Part shown: positions 18,578 through 29,300 of the stretch, in pieces | How positions within the stretch are numbered: the first letter of the stretch is position 1 | Layout of the letters: every line of letters begins with the position of its first letter | NCBI GenBank assembly: GCA_030603165.1 | Contig: JAUVYH010000003.1 | Location: 1-45,639 of the forward strand | Length of the DNA stretch: 45,639 nt | Source: Fidelibacterota bacterium | Lineage (GTDB): Bacteria; Fidelibacterota; UBA2242 | Direction: 5' to 3' | Translations under genes and position numbers: made by a program | The notes under the pieces: model-generated | What the model was told of the DNA's origin: nothing | Databases searched by the model: none | Seen by the model: only the letters and a program-made list of their open reading frames with translations

Positions 18578-19793
18578 ACGCCTGGTAAACTGGATATCCT
18601 TTCGGTATTTTCGGTCGAAAAAGCAGACCGGACTTATTTCTTTCACATCTTATGTCTCCATCTCCGGAATTGCGCTGGGTGCATTTGCATTAGTCGTGAC
18701 GCTAAGTATATTAAACGGATTCGAATCGGAAATTTCATCCCGCGTCATCGACCTGGAATCTCATATCCGCATTACGGGTCAGGATATCGGCGATAAGGCT
18801 GTCCATGAAATTGAAAACCTGCTGCGTGATTTTGATCTCAATACAATCTACCCATTCGTGATAAAAAAATCCGTTCTGTCGGCGATCGGAACCGATGCGG
18901 TGGTACGCCTTAAAGGAATCGATACAACGATTTTTATGAACAAAATCATGCAGGAAACCGCTATAATCCGCGGAAATAATTCCTTCTCCGCTCCTACCTC
19001 CGATCTCCCCGGCATCATTGTCGGCTACCGTCTTGCGGATAAACTTGGTCTTTATCTTGGCGATACGGTCAACGTCATCAATCCTCTTAATATTAAAAGT
19101 TCATTCAGCATTCCTTATGTCGGCAGCTTCGTATTGAGTGGCGTCTTCCGCCTGGACTTGTTTGATTATGACGAAAATCTGGCATTTATAAACATTCACG
19201 AAGCCCGGAAAATTTTCAAAATGGATAACCAATATTCGGGCATAGACATCCGGTTCAATTCTTATAAAAACGTTCCTCAGATAAAAGCCATATTACAGGC
19301 TAATCTCAACAACCGTTTTTCAGTAATGACCTGGGAAGATTTGCACAGAGATTTGTTTGGCGCCATGAGACTGGAAAAATACGGTAGTTTTCTCGCCTTA
19401 AGTTTTATTATTCTGATCGCAATCTTCAACCTGACAAGTTCACTGGTGATGCTGATAATGGAAAAAATCCGTGAGATCGGCATGATGCAGACATTGGGAA
19501 TGAATCATGATCATATCAAAGGCATTTTTCTTCGTTTGGGATTTATCACCGGCAGTATCGGCTTATTCCTGGGTATCCTGTTATCCCTGAGCCTATGCCT
19601 GCTGCAACAATATTTTCATTTTATACCGCTGCCATCGGTTTATTTTATTCCCTATCTGCCGATAGAAGTTCACTTTACTGATGTCGCTGCAATCATCGGC
19701 GCCGGTATGATTCTTATTTTTCTGGGCACCCTTTACCCGAGCCGGCGGGTTGCTAAACTCGCTCCATTGGAGGCAATTCAATATGAAAAATGA
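18570..19793 (+). CDS. lolE: Lipoprotein-releasing ABC transporter permease, LolC/E family (second)
   Basis: This is a 407-residue paralogue of the preceding gene with the same plan: TM1 near 24-48, a periplasmic domain, and three C-terminal helices. It shows AIFNLTSSLVMLIMEKIREIG and the ending LYPSRRVAKLAPLEAIQYE. Two different permeases plus a LolD ATPase in one operon fit a heterodimeric LolCE arrangement. It overlaps the first permease by 8 bp and lolD by 11 bp, indicating translational coupling. Because LolC and LolE cannot be distinguished here, the symbol is provisional. Confidence 0.87.
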   Translation: MNRRLVNWISFRYFRSKKQTGLISFTSYVSISGIALGAFALVVTLSILNGFESEISSRVIDLESHIRITGQDIGDKAVHEIENLLRDFDLNTIYPFVIKKSVLSAIGTDAVVRLKGIDTTIFMNKIMQETAIIRGNNSFSAPTSDLPGIIVGYRLADKLGLYLGDTVNVINPLNIKSSFSIPYVGSFVLSGVFRLDLFDYDENLAFINIHEARKIFKMDNQYSGIDIRFNSYKNVPQIKAILQANLNNRFSVMTWEDLHRDLFGAMRLEKYGSFLALSFIILIAIFNLTSSLVMLIMEKIREIGMMQTLGMNHDHIKGIFLRLGFITGSIGLFLGILLSLSLCLLQQYFHFIPLPSVYFIPYLPIEVHFTDVAAIIGAGMILIFLGTLYPSRRVAKLAPLEAIQYEK

Positions 19794-20472
19794 TGCTGTA
19801 CCAATATTAAACGTCCATAATCTGTCAAAGTCCTATCATAATGATGGTATTGAAGTGCCGGTTTTAAAGGATATATCCTTTTCCGTTAATCCCGGTGAAG
19901 TTATCACTATTATGGGACCGTCGGGTATCGGAAAATCCACCTTGTTGAATCTTATTGGAACCCTGGATTATCCCGATTCAGGTGAAATTATCTATAATGG
20001 CGTCAATCCTTTCGCTCTGACGGAAAAGGAGATTGCCCGCTTCAGGAACAAAACAATCGGATTTGTATTTCAATTTCATCACTTATTACCGGAATTCACC
20101 GCTCTCGAAAATGTCATGATCCCATCTATTATTTACCGGTACGATCCCGAAAACGCGAAAAAATCTTCTATCGAAATGCTGGAACGCGTCGGACTGGGAC
20201 ACCGCATCAATCATCGCCCTTCCGCCCTTTCCGGCGGAGAACGCCAGCGGGTTGCCGTTGCTCGCGCGCTGATCAATGAACCGCTGGTTGTGCTGGCGGA
20301 TGAACCTTCCGGAAACCTTGATACACATAATAGTGATTTGCTGATAAATTTGATCCTGGAATTGAACCGGCAATTCGGGCGAACCTTTATTATTGCCACT
20401 CATAATTCGGGCATTGCGTCAAAATCCCATAAGGTTTTATATCTCAGCGATGGAACAGCCCGATTTCAATAA
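19783..20472 (+). CDS. lolD: Lipoprotein-releasing ABC transporter ATPase LolD
   Basis: This ATPase powers the LolCE permeases. It has 229 residues from the ATG at 19783, which is preceded by GGAGGC at a good distance. A longer form from 19750 would overlap lolE far more and is less likely. Walker A GPSGIGKST, Q-loop FVFQFHHLLPEF, signature LSGGERQRVAVARAL, Walker B VVLADEPSGNLD and the switch His (IATHN) are all present. The FQFHHLLPEFTALENVMIP segment is characteristic of the LolD/MacB subfamily. Confidence 0.93.
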   Translation: MKNDAVPILNVHNLSKSYHNDGIEVPVLKDISFSVNPGEVITIMGPSGIGKSTLLNLIGTLDYPDSGEIIYNGVNPFALTEKEIARFRNKTIGFVFQFHHLLPEFTALENVMIPSIIYRYDPENAKKSSIEMLERVGLGHRINHRPSALSGGERQRVAVARALINEPLVVLADEPSGNLDTHNSDLLINLILELNRQFGRTFIIATHNSGIASKSHKVLYLSDGTARFQ

Positions 20473-20480
20473 AAGTTTAA

Positions 20481-20510
20481 TTGACATTGGGCTATTTCAC
20501 GTTATATATT
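20481..20510 (+). promoter_or_regulatory. Possible sigma70-type promoter of clpC
   Basis: TTGACA (20481-20486) is followed after 16-18 bases by TATATA/TATATT (20503-20510), close to the sigma70 consensus. The predicted transcript would begin only about 7-10 bases before the clpC ATG, so the leader would be very short and the AGAGG ribosome site would sit at its 5' end. That makes the assignment tentative. It lies between lolD and clpC. Confidence 0.4.
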
Positions 20511-20523
20511 TCAATAGAGGAAT

Positions 20524-22986
20524 ATGATGGAAACGAAAGATAATTTTTCAAAACTAATTCAACTGATCATAAAAGAAGCCCGGAACCAGGCTATTCGGCT
20601 TGGGCACAACTATATTGATTCCGAACATCTTCTGCTGGCAATTCTAAATCATCCCCAGAATAAAATTATCAGTATATTTTCCAGCTATGATATTGATATC
20701 GATGAACTTATTAAAAACATCGAAGATTTCATTCAAAGCGGTAACGAAATATTGCAAATAGGCAAGTTGCCTCTAACAAAACGGGCAGAACAAATTTTAC
20801 GAAACACCTATCATGAAGCCCAACATCTTAACGCCCCGCAAATTGATGAAACTCATATCATTCTCGCCATACTTAAACAAGGTGATGGAATTGCGTACAA
20901 AGCGCTGACCGCTTTAGGAATTGAATATCACACTTTTAGAGACGAATTATTAGAGCCGAAATTCGATCGCAGACAAAGTACATCAGGAAAGAAACAGACC
21001 AGCAAAACGCCGGCGCTGGATCATTTTTCAAGAGACATTACCGAAAAAGCCCGGAATAATCAATTGGACCCGGTCATCGGCAGGGAAAAAGAGATCGAAC
21101 GGGTCGCACAAATTCTATCACGCCGCAAGAAGAATAATCCTGTACTCATCGGCGAACCGGGTGTTGGAAAAACCGCAATTGCCGAAGGACTGGCAATCCG
21201 CATTATCCAGAGGAAAGTACCCCGTCTGCTCAACAATAAACGAATCATTGATCTGGATATGGCGGCAATCGTAGCAGGAACAAAGTACCGCGGTCAGTTT
21301 GAGGAACGCATGAAAGCAATCATGCAGGAGATCGAGAAAAGGGATGACATTATCCTTTTTATCGATGAGCTTCACACCATAGTAGGCGCCGGTGGCGCTT
21401 CGGGTTCCCTCGATGCATCTAATATGTTCAAACCCGCTCTGGCGCGCGGGGATATCCATTGTATCGGTGCCACGACACTTGACGAATACCGCAAGGTGAT
21501 TGAAAAAGACGGCGCTCTGGAACGGCGTTTCCAGAAGATCATCGTCGATCCTACACAGAAAGATGAAACGCTGAAAATATTGAAAGGATTGCAAGAACGC
21601 TACGAAGAACACCACCGTGTTAAATATACTACTCAGGCGCTGATCAGCGCCGTAGAATTAAGCGATCGTTATATCACCGATAAATTCCTGCCCGATAAAG
21701 CTATTGATGTCGTTGATGAAGCCGGTTCCCGCGTTCATATACGCAATATCGATGTTCCCAAATCCATTATCGAAATGGAAGACAGGGTTGAAAATATCAG
21801 ACTGGATAAAGAAACCGCCGTCCGGGAACAGGCTTTCGAGAAAGCTGCTGAGTTACGTGATTGTGAACACAAACTACGTCAGAAAATCAAATCCGATACT
21901 AATGAATGGGAAAAGAAAACAGCGACATCGATAATTGAGGTCACGGAAGAAGATATTGCCGATGTTGTTGCCATGATGACCGGTATCCCGGTGAATCGCG
22001 TGGCAGAATCGGAGAATAAAAAGCTGCTTAACATGGAAGCCGAATTAAAGAAGCAAATCGTTGGACAGGATGAGGCTATTCGGCTGATTTCCAGCGCCAT
22101 CCGCAGAGCACGCGCCGGTATAAAAGATCCAAAACGACCAATTGGTAATTTTCTTTTCATGGGACCTTCCGGAGTCGGTAAAACCGAACTGGCGAAAGTT
22201 ATCGCGCAATTCCTCTTTGGAGGAAAAGATGCTCTCATCAAGATCGACATGTCTGAATTCATGGAGAAATTTGCAGTCTCCCGCCTGATTGGGGCGCCTC
22301 CCGGGTATGTTGGCTATGAGGAGGGTGGTGAATTAACCGAGCGAGTCCGTCGGCACCCATATTCCATCGTGTTATTTGATGAGATTGAAAAAGCACATAC
22401 GGACGTCTTTAACATTCTTCTGCAAATCTTCGATGAAGGCGTTTTGACAGATAGTTTTGGTCGCAAAATTGATTTCAAAAATACGATTATCATCATGACC
22501 TCTAATGTCGGCAGTCGAAATTTACGGAAGGGAACCTTCGGTTTTTCTAAATCCGATCAGCAAAACGATTATAACGTCATGAAAAAGAAGATGATCGAAG
22601 AGGCTCATAAACTCTTTAATCCCGAATTTCTCAACCGTATCGACGACCCCATCGTGTTTCGTTCTTTAACCTGTGAAGACATTATAAAAATTATTGATAT
22701 CCAGCTTAAGGACGTCAAATTAAATCTGGCAAATTCCGGGACTATTCTAAATGTCAGCAAACAGGCAAAAGAACTCATTATGGAAGACGGCTATAAACCT
22801 GAATGCGGCGCGCGACCACTCAGGCGTTCGATCCAGACTATGATTGAAGATCCCATCGCCGAAAAATTTCTGGATGGTTCACTGGTCAAAGGTAAACCTA
22901 TTGACGTCCGGGTAAAAAATAAACAATTAACTTTTCTGCACTCGCAACCGCATAAAAAGAGTCGCCCGGTAACGGTTGAGAAATAG
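20524..22986 (+). CDS. clpC: ATP-dependent Clp protease ATP-binding subunit ClpC
   Basis: This 820-residue AAA+ unfoldase delivers substrates to ClpP. The Clp N-domain double repeat (about 5-145) precedes D1 with Walker A GEPGVGKT, Walker [14 protein letters not shown] and the arginine-finger region. A UVR-like middle domain follows (around 418-455; [21 protein letters not shown]), shorter than the ClpB coiled coil, so this is ClpC rather than ClpB. D2 follows with Walker [10 protein letters not shown] ClpP-docking loop candidate GTFGFSK lies in D2. An adjacent second ATG at 20527 could also start it. No mcsA/mcsB or ctsR neighbours are present, unlike in Firmicutes. Confidence 0.93.
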   Translation: MMETKDNFSKLIQLIIKEARNQAIRLGHNYIDSEHLLLAILNHPQNKIISIFSSYDIDIDELIKNIEDFIQSGNEILQIGKLPLTKRAEQILRNTYHEAQHLNAPQIDETHIILAILKQGDGIAYKALTALGIEYHTFRDELLEPKFDRRQSTSGKKQTSKTPALDHFSRDITEKARNNQLDPVIGREKEIERVAQILSRRKKNNPVLIGEPGVGKTAIAEGLAIRIIQRKVPRLLNNKRIIDLDMAAIVAGTKYRGQFEERMKAIMQEIEKRDDIILFIDELHTIVGAGGASGSLDASNMFKPALARGDIHCIGATTLDEYRKVIEKDGALERRFQKIIVDPTQKDETLKILKGLQERYEEHHRVKYTTQALISAVELSDRYITDKFLPDKAIDVVDEAGSRVHIRNIDVPKSIIEMEDRVENIRLDKETAVREQAFEKAAELRDCEHKLRQKIKSDTNEWEKKTATSIIEVTEEDIADVVAMMTGIPVNRVAESENKKLLNMEAELKKQIVGQDEAIRLISSAIRRARAGIKDPKRPIGNFLFMGPSGVGKTELAKVIAQFLFGGKDALIKIDMSEFMEKFAVSRLIGAPPGYVGYEEGGELTERVRRHPYSIVLFDEIEKAHTDVFNILLQIFDEGVLTDSFGRKIDFKNTIIIMTSNVGSRNLRKGTFGFSKSDQQNDYNVMKKKMIEEAHKLFNPEFLNRIDDPIVFRSLTCEDIIKIIDIQLKDVKLNLANSGTILNVSKQAKELIMEDGYKPECGARPLRRSIQTMIEDPIAEKFLDGSLVKGKPIDVRVKNKQLTFLHSQPHKKSRPVTVEK

Positions 22987-23264
22987 ACTTTTCCCATTTT
23001 CCGACAATTTTTCCGATTTACCCTAAGGGGGTATGATAGAATATAGTTGTCATTCATGGTGATTTATCATTATGTTATTTATGAAATTACAATATCAATA
23101 ATATTAAGGTTATTTTATCACACCCCCTAAATACAAATTCATATCAATTTTCAGTCTGACGTTATGTCTCAGTAAAAAACTGGCATAACATTTGACATTT
23201 ACAGTCTGACTTTTAAAATTGTGATTATAAAAAATATAAAGAAAATGATTTAAAGGAGCTAAAA
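22987..23264 (+). promoter_or_regulatory. dnaK upstream region with candidate promoter
   Basis: The 278-bp gap holds a promoter candidate: TTGACA at 23192-23197 and TAAAAT at 23214-23219, spacing 16, about 45 bp from the dnaK ATG (AAAGGAG just before it). CAGTCTGAC occurs twice, at about 23152 and 23202, the second within the spacer, so it could be an operator half-site. No CIRCE element (TTAGCACTC-N9-GAGTGCTAA) is visible. A GGGGG run at 23027 and a matching CACCCCC near 23121 could pair, but I cannot give them a role. Confidence 0.4.
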
Positions 23265-25184
23265 ATGGGAAAAATTATCGGGATTGATCTGGGTACAACC
23301 AACTCCTGTGTCGCAGTAATGGACGCCGGTACTCCCCGGGTATTGGAAAATTCGGAAGGACGTTCCGTCACGCCTTCAGTTGTTGTATTCAAAAAAGACG
23401 GTGAACGAGTTGTAGGTGATACGGCAAAACGCCAGATTGTGACAAATCACGACCGTGCCGTTTATTCGATAAAACGCTTCATGGGACGCCTTTACAAAGA
23501 AGTCTCTCATGAAAAAGAAGAGGTGCCGTTTAAAGTCATTCAAGGACCCAATAGCGATGTGCGTGTACGTGTGGCTGACCGCGATTACTCTCCACCTGAA
23601 ATTGGCGCAATGGTTTTACAGAAAATGAAACAAACCGCCGAAGAAAAATTAGGAGAGAAAATTACAGACGCCGTAATTACTGTACCCGCATACTTTAATG
23701 ACTCTCAACGTCAGGCAACCAAAGATGCCGGAAAAATTGCCGGACTAAACGTCAAACGTATTATTAATGAACCCACAGCGGCAGCTCTTGCATACGGACT
23801 TGATAATAAAAAAGATGAAAAAATCGCTGTCTATGACCTGGGCGGCGGTACTTTTGATATCTCAATATTGGAAATTGGCGATGGTGTTTTCGAAGTCAAA
23901 TCCACCAGCGGTGATACTCATCTGGGCGGTGATGATTTAGATCAGCGCGTTATCGACTGGCTCGTTGATGGGTTTAAGAAAAAAGAAGGCGTGGACCTGA
24001 AGAAAGATCCTATGGCATTGCAACGCCTGAAAGAAGCCGCTGAAAAAGCCAAGGTCGAACTGTCCTCCAATATGGAAACCGAAATTAACCTGCCCTATAT
24101 AACAGCGGGAGCCGCCGGTCCGATCCATATGCTGGAAAAAATATCCCGCGCAAAATTCGAATCCCTTGTCGGAGATCTCATAGAACGCACCCGCAAACCA
24201 TGTCAGCAGGCTCTAAAAGATTCTGGACTTTCATCCGGTGATATTGATGAAATAATCCTTGTTGGCGGTTCTACCCGTATTCCAAAAGTACAGGCATTGG
24301 TTAAGGAGATTTTCGGTAAAGAACCAAATAAAACCGTGAACCCTGATGAAGTCGTTGCAATTGGCGCCGCAATACAGGGTGGCGTGCTTGGTGGTGAAGT
24401 AAGTGATATTCTCCTCCTCGATGTTACACCTCTTTCACTCGGGATTGAAACCCTTGGCGGTGTTGCTACGCACCTGATCGAACGCAATACGACCATTCCA
24501 ACACGGAAAAGTGAGATATTCTCCACAGCCGCCGACAGTCAGACTACCGTGGAAATTCATGTCTTACAGGGTGAACGTTCGATGGCAGCCGACAATAAAA
24601 GCATCGGTAAATTTCATCTGGACGGTCTTCCACCGGCGCCCCGCGGCGTACCTCAGATCGAAGTGACCTTCGACATCGACGCAAATGGTATTTTAAATGT
24701 CTCCGCTAAGGACAAAGCTACCGGCAAAGAACAGAGCGTACGCATTCAGACCTCCAGTGGATTGTCCGACGAAGAAAAAGAGCGCATGGTGCATGACGCC
24801 CAGGCTCATGAAGAAGAAGATAAACGCCGTAAAGAAGAAGTCGATACCCGCAACCAGGTTGATGCAATTGTTTACCAGACTGAAAAGAATATGAAAGAGT
24901 ACGGAGATAAACTACAGCCTGACGAAAAAGGCAAAATCAACGACGCGCTGGAACAACTGAAAAAAGTTCAGGGCAGCAATGATATCAACGCTATGAAAGA
25001 GGGCATTGAGAATATCAATAAGGTCTGGTCGGAAGTATCTTCCAAGATGTACGAACGCGTCAAAACCGAAACTCCTCCGCCGGATGCCGAACAGCAACCT
25101 GGCGGCGAAGCACAAAGCAGCGCCGGTACCGGCAAAGACGATAACGTCGAAGACGCCGACTTCGAAGTCGTCGATGACAAATAA
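23265..25184 (+). CDS. dnaK: Molecular chaperone DnaK (Hsp70)
   Basis: This 639-residue Hsp70 binds and refolds proteins in an ATP-driven cycle. The ATPase domain starts with [17 protein letters not shown] and contains [33 protein letters not shown] and [13 protein letters not shown]. The linker [15 protein letters not shown] leads into the substrate-binding domain, which has the family motif [20 protein letters not shown], and a helical lid follows. The C-terminus ends [11 protein letters not shown], the usual DnaK-type acidic tail. A ribosome-binding site AAAGGAG precedes the ATG. grpE and dnaJ are not in the window, so the gene appears to be monocistronic. Confidence 0.98.
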   Translation: MGKIIGIDLGTTNSCVAVMDAGTPRVLENSEGRSVTPSVVVFKKDGERVVGDTAKRQIVTNHDRAVYSIKRFMGRLYKEVSHEKEEVPFKVIQGPNSDVRVRVADRDYSPPEIGAMVLQKMKQTAEEKLGEKITDAVITVPAYFNDSQRQATKDAGKIAGLNVKRIINEPTAAALAYGLDNKKDEKIAVYDLGGGTFDISILEIGDGVFEVKSTSGDTHLGGDDLDQRVIDWLVDGFKKKEGVDLKKDPMALQRLKEAAEKAKVELSSNMETEINLPYITAGAAGPIHMLEKISRAKFESLVGDLIERTRKPCQQALKDSGLSSGDIDEIILVGGSTRIPKVQALVKEIFGKEPNKTVNPDEVVAIGAAIQGGVLGGEVSDILLLDVTPLSLGIETLGGVATHLIERNTTIPTRKSEIFSTAADSQTTVEIHVLQGERSMAADNKSIGKFHLDGLPPAPRGVPQIEVTFDIDANGILNVSAKDKATGKEQSVRIQTSSGLSDEEKERMVHDAQAHEEEDKRRKEEVDTRNQVDAIVYQTEKNMKEYGDKLQPDEKGKINDALEQLKKVQGSNDINAMKEGIENINKVWSEVSSKMYERVKTETPPPDAEQQPGGEAQSSAGTGKDDNVEDADFEVVDDK

Positions 25185-25336
25185 TATAGATTCCTATTTT
25201 CAGAACTCCTGACCTGATGTTGAAAAATCAATGATTTATTTCAATGAATTCGTAAAGTAAAATGTCATAATTTGTGATAAACTGGGAGTTCTGATTTCAA
25301 ATTTCAAATATCAAAGTGCAAATTGTATTAAAGGAA

Positions 25337-25480
25337 GTGAGAGAATCAAGGTTTTGGATTCGATTAATTAAAAGAGCAAGTTTGATTCCGAAAGATAAAA
25401 TTTCACCAATTCTTTGTGAAACTGATGAACTTATTAAAATAATTGCAAAATCAGTTATTACATCGAAGATAAAAAAATAA
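25337..25480 (+). pseudogene. C-terminal remnant of a four-helix-bundle (23S rRNA intervening-sequence) protein
   Basis: The frame encodes about 47 residues ending in TAA: ESRFWIRLIKRASLIPK, then CETDELIKIIAKSVITSK. This matches the C-terminal half of the small four-helix-bundle family (the S23-type proteins found in rRNA intervening sequences and as mobile-like genes), including the [KR]E[ST]..[FY]W[IL]RL..  and DEL.KI motifs. The same frame stays open a little upstream (about 25310), but the first two helices and a proper start are missing. It is interpreted as a decayed fragment. It lies inside the inverted repeats at 25200/25641. Confidence 0.65.
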
Positions 25481-25498
25481 TTTGAAATTTAGTATTTG

Positions 25499-25521
25499 CG
25501 CCAAAGGCGTCCCCTTGGGGC
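25499..25521. repeat. Double-hairpin intergenic repeat, copy 1
   Basis: CGCC-AAA-GGCG is followed directly by CCCC-TT-GGGG, inside AT-rich flanks that resemble TTTGAAATTT. The same architecture, in reverse order, occurs at 29925-29946 (CCCCAAAGGGG then TGCCTTCGGCA) and at 30190-30211 (TCTCCAATGGGA then CGCCTTTGGCG). The flanks are always AAATTT-like. Confidence 0.6.
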
Positions 25522-25665
25522 ATTTTGAAATAACAGCCATACCGACTGATTTCAACATGAATAACTCCGATTGAAAATCTAAACCACAACGTGGTTCCAG
25601 CAGTTTTTGCAAAAATTAGAGACAGAATAATCTGCGATAAGTCAGGAGTTCTGATTTTACTTCAA

Positions 25666-25694
25666 GAGGGTGAATTTCTTCACCCTCTTTTTTT
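25666..25694 (+). terminator. Rho-independent terminator
   Basis: A perfect 9-bp stem GAGGGTGAA / TTCACCCTC with a TTTC loop is followed by seven T residues. It lies 480 bp after dnaK and 75 bp before tRNA-Cys, so it would insulate the tRNAs from upstream transcription. Confidence 0.85.
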
Positions 25695-25769
25695 ATCCAA
25701 ACACCGTTGAAAACTTTTGGTTTTTAGTGATTTTCATAGTATTTTTCAGCGCTATTTTAGAACAGAATC

Positions 25770-25842
25770 GGCGACGTACCCAAGTGGCTAAGGGAGCGGT
25801 CTGCAAAATCGTTATTCACCGGTTCGAATCCGGTCGTCGCCT
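25770..25842 (+). tRNA. tRNA-Cys (GCA)
   Basis: The acceptor stem GGCGACG pairs with CGTCGCC, with discriminator T as usual for tRNA-Cys. The anticodon loop CTGCAAA contains GCA at positions 34-36, with stem GCGGT/ATCGT (two G-U pairs). The T arm is ACCGG-TTCGAAT-CCGGT. CCA is not encoded. Confidence 0.95.
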
Positions 25843-25855
25843 CGTTTTTTTTCGT

Positions 25856-25928
25856 GCCGAAGTGGCGGAATTGCCTCAACGGAGATCCCTTTGGGAGTAG
25901 ACGCAAGGGACTTAAAATCCTTCGTAGG
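25856..25928 (+). pseudogene. Broken tRNA-Leu copy with a 23-nt insert in the D loop
   Basis: The first 18 bases (GCCGAAGTGGCGGAATTG) and then GTAGACGCAAGGGACTTA are identical to the intact tRNA-Leu at 25960. A 23-nt insert (25874-25896) containing the hairpin TCCCTTTGGGA splits the D loop. After the anticodon region the copy degrades (ATCCTTCGTAGG) and the T arm and 3' acceptor strand are absent. It cannot fold as a tRNA, so it looks like a partial duplication later hit by a small hairpin insertion, or an error-prone recombination product. Confidence 0.75.
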
Positions 25929-25959
25929 TTTAAAACGCTTTTTAAAATTTTATCACAGT

Positions 25960-26045
25960 GCCGAAGTGGCGGAATTGGTAGACGCAAGGGACTTAAAATC
26001 CCTCGAAGGTAATCCTTCGTGTCGGTTCGAGTCCGACCTTCGGTA
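25960..26045 (+). tRNA. tRNA-Leu (TAA)
   Basis: This 86-nt type II tRNA has acceptor GCCGAAG / CTTCGGT (G-U first pair), D arm GGCGGAATTGGTAGACGC, anticodon loop CTTAAAA with TAA (reads UUA), a long variable arm CGAAGGTAATCCTTCG, and T arm GTCGG-TTCGAGT-CCGAC. The discriminator is A. CCA is not encoded. Confidence 0.96.
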
Positions 26046-26049
26046 CAAC

Positions 26050-26085
26050 AAAATCCCGTCGGTAAACGGCGGGATTTTCGTTTTA
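26050..26085 (+). terminator. Rho-independent terminator after tRNA-Leu
   Basis: AAAATCCCGTC and GGCGGGATTTT form a stem of about 11 bp (one G-T pair) around the loop GGTAAAC, followed by a T-rich run (TTTTCGTTTT). It ends the tRNA transcript. Confidence 0.8.
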
Positions 26086-26246
26086 AATACCATCCCTCAA
26101 AATTCTTGCATCATTTTCCGATAAGTTCCAATAAAAACCTGTAAGGAAACTCACCCCCTGTCCCCCTCTCTTGAAAACAAGTGGGAACGCACCTATCTTT
26201 ATCCTCTAAAGAAACATTTATAAAGGAGTGAGTTCAATATAACTTT

Positions 26247-26319
26247 CAACTTAACACAAGTCCTAAAGAGAGCCCCACATCTCAACCGGAATACTTTATT
26301 GTGGACTTGTGTCAAGTTC
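26247..26319. repeat. Inverted repeat at the 3' end of the LamG gene
   Basis: An arm at 26247-26263 (core CTTAACACAAGTCC) matches the reverse complement of 26303-26319 (core GGACTTGTGTCAAG) with two mismatches; the spacer is 39 bp. The right arm touches the stop codon of the minus-strand gene that ends at 26323, so on that strand it could form a terminator-like hairpin, though no strong T run follows. The rest of 26086-26246 contains nothing recognisable. Confidence 0.5.
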
Positions 26320-26322
26320 TGA

Positions 26323-29300
26323 TTATTTGAGTATCACACACTTCTTTACATCTGAGAATCGACCTGCATCAATTTTATACAGATACACTCCTGAGCCTAC
26401 CTTTGAAGCGTCCCATTGAACCGAATAGTATCCCGGTTCCTTTGATTGATTCTCTAAAACTTCCAGCGCCTGACCGGCGATATTGTATATCGTCAAAGTG
26501 ACATACGATTTTTCGGGAATCGCATACTGAATGGTTGTAACCGGATTGAATGGGTTGGGATAATTCCGGCTTAAAGAATATTCTGTCGGGATTCCACTAA
26601 CATCTAAATCTATAGCTGCTATTCGAGATAAGGTGGATACGGCAACATCATTTTTAACGGCGCCTTCATTCCAACGCAGCTCATCGAGCGATACTGTTGT
26701 CTCAACTCCGCTAAAACTGGCATTAATGACAAAACGCACCGTAGCAAACACACCGCTTTCGCCGTCCGGAGCAGAACCGGCGCCCGCAAAAACTAGCCTG
26801 CCATCCGATTCATTCACTTCGATCAAAAACCCTTCCGTTACTTGCGACCACTCAATATCTTTATAGACTAATTGCTCCGGTCTGTAAGACATACATCCCT
26901 CAAAAGAGAGTATATTACTACCTCCGCTTAATGTGAGCGGTACCTCTATCACCTGCCCCGGAACATAACTGCCATCTTTCATCGTGATAGAGCCCTTTGC
27001 CAGGAGATTACCGTTTGAAGTATCATAAGGCAGTGTATCAATCAGTCCAACTCCGTATTGAAGAATTATCGATGCATCAAGCGCCGTAACTGTGTCATTG
27101 AGCGTCACATCGGCATTGACTAATCCCTGACAATCGAGTGTCTCTACTTCAATTACATATTTTAAGATAAGAGCGGCGTCATGCGCCTGAACTTCTCCAT
27201 TACTATCTACGTCACCATAAACAGGAATAGGTTTAATATAAATTCCACCATTGGTAATCGATACCGAATCATCGCCTGTATTAAATAATGCGGATTCGAT
27301 ATTGATCGGTACGAAATTGCATGGCTCTCCTGTAACAGCAAACTTCAGCCGGCAAAAGACGCCACTTCCTGAAATATCTTCCGCACCGGCAAACCAGGAA
27401 ATTATCAGGCTGTCACCAGTCTCATTGACGGCATTACTCCAGCCGGCGCCGCCTGTCATGCTTAAAGAAGTATCTACTTCAATGAAATCTAATCCATCTT
27501 GATAACCGCTGAAAGTAAGTTCGGCGGAGTCGTAATTTTTCCCATTGGGGAATTCAACATTTACAGGAATATCAATCGTATCACCTATAAATGCATTAAG
27601 AGAATCAACGGCAATTAATATATTTTCTCCCCAGCCACCAACATGGTAAAGGCTGTCTATTGTAGCAGAATCAAGGATGCAATTAAAAATTTTTATATCA
27701 TCTAAAGAACCTTTAAAACTAAGCAAATTGAGGGGTGCACCCCAATAACCCCAATAGATAGTATCATTTTGGGATACAGGATGATAGCCGCCATCATTTG
27801 TATAAATTCCGTTAAACATATTATTTCCATCAATATAGAGTTTCAAGTAATTATTTATAGAATCATATTGTAAAAATACATGATGCCAAGTATCAAATAA
27901 TGGGGGATAATCTGTAACTACATGATAACCATTATTATCGGCTAATTGTTTTCTTGAATATATATATCCTTCCTGACCAGGTTTTGAAAAACTATACATA
28001 CAACAATAAGAGTTATTATACCAGAAAAAGTGTGGCCATTCAATATCTGGATCTGGGAAAGATGATTTATACCAAAATGACAAGCCCATTGTGCCAATAT
28101 TACCTATTTCAGATATAATATAATCATCAATTCCATCAAACTCATAAGCGCTATTTCCATTCCCAAATCTATCAGCTGTCAGAGTTGCTCCACTCACAGT
28201 GCCATCATTCCCATTCCCGCTTTCATCATTGGCATTGCCATTAAAAGGGTAATAAGCAACCAGGTTAGGTGGTTCTGAGTCTTTTATGCAGCGTACAGAA
28301 AATCCATCTTCTTTACCATATCCATCAGGGCTAACATAAATACCCGAACTATCATAATCTAATGTTCGCCCCACAGCTTCCGTAGTGTTCAAATCGGAAG
28401 AAGACCAAAGGTATGCTTGAAAACCAATAAAGTTATAGGGACCATCCCAGCCTCGAGAACCACCAGGCAAAGCAGAAAAACCGGATTCATTAGTAGCTCC
28501 AGTATTGGGGCTATTCCAATGGGTTGTACCTATTTCTTTTAGTTTGCTGCCTTCATCTGTTCCCCGCCATCCGGTAGCATTTGCATCCGATTCACTCATA
28601 CCTAGATACATTTCCAGTTCTTTCCATTCTTCATCAGTTGGCACATGCCAGCCTTCAGGAGCGATATTGCGGTTGTCATTCACAGCGTACCAGTTATAAA
28701 GTACTCCGTAAGTGTCACCATTGTTATCATCATTATCATAAAAGCAATAAGCGCCCTCAGTCATTGCAGACCATACCGTGTTGTTATTAATTCTGGTAAT
28801 TGCTTCGCCATTTCTGTAATGTGTCACTTTCAGGTTCTCCGCCATCCACCATTGGTTTCCAATTTTTACTGTTTGATAGGTATTGTCATCTATATCAGTA
28901 ACTGTCCCTGTCTCGTAAAGTGCCCATCCTCCTTCGTGATAAAGAGAATCAATCTCTGATTTAGTTAAGGCCCGGTTGTAGATGCGGATGTCATCTATAA
29001 CACCATCATAATAATAGTCACCGCCGAAGGTGTTCTCACCGATATAGAGGTCGTTATCAGATGGAGAAATTGTTCCCGTTTGTGTAATGGTCGTATCCAA
29101 AGTATTATTGATATATATCCTCATTTCGTTTTCATTATAGGTCATTACGAAGTGATAATATTTATCCAATTCAAGATCAAAAGTCCAGTGATCGATGAAA
29201 GAGTCAGGAGAGTACTTAAAACCCCAATGTAAATCTCTTTGTCTTTGTCCCAAATCCCACGATCCGTATTTTTCAATTATTGCATATGGGAAATAATATG

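Larger units (their letters stand above)
25200..25654. repeat. 14-bp inverted repeats bracketing a degraded insert
   Basis: TCAGAACTCCTGAC (25200-25213) is the exact reverse complement of GTCAGGAGTTCTGA (25641-25654). A further partial copy, GATAAACTGGGAGTTCTGATTT, occurs near 25276 in the same orientation as the right end, so a direct-repeat relation also exists. Between them lie a four-helix-bundle gene remnant and a double hairpin, and otherwise only low-complexity AT-rich sequence. Confidence 0.6.

Noticed and set aside
23000..23140. GGGGG and CACCCCC complementary runs upstream of dnaK as a CIRCE-like or riboswitch element
   Set aside because: No CIRCE consensus; pairing is about 90 bp apart with a weak stem, so no regulatory class can be named.
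25856..25928. Second functional tRNA-Leu
   Set aside because: D-loop insert and loss of the T arm and 3' acceptor strand prevent a tRNA fold.
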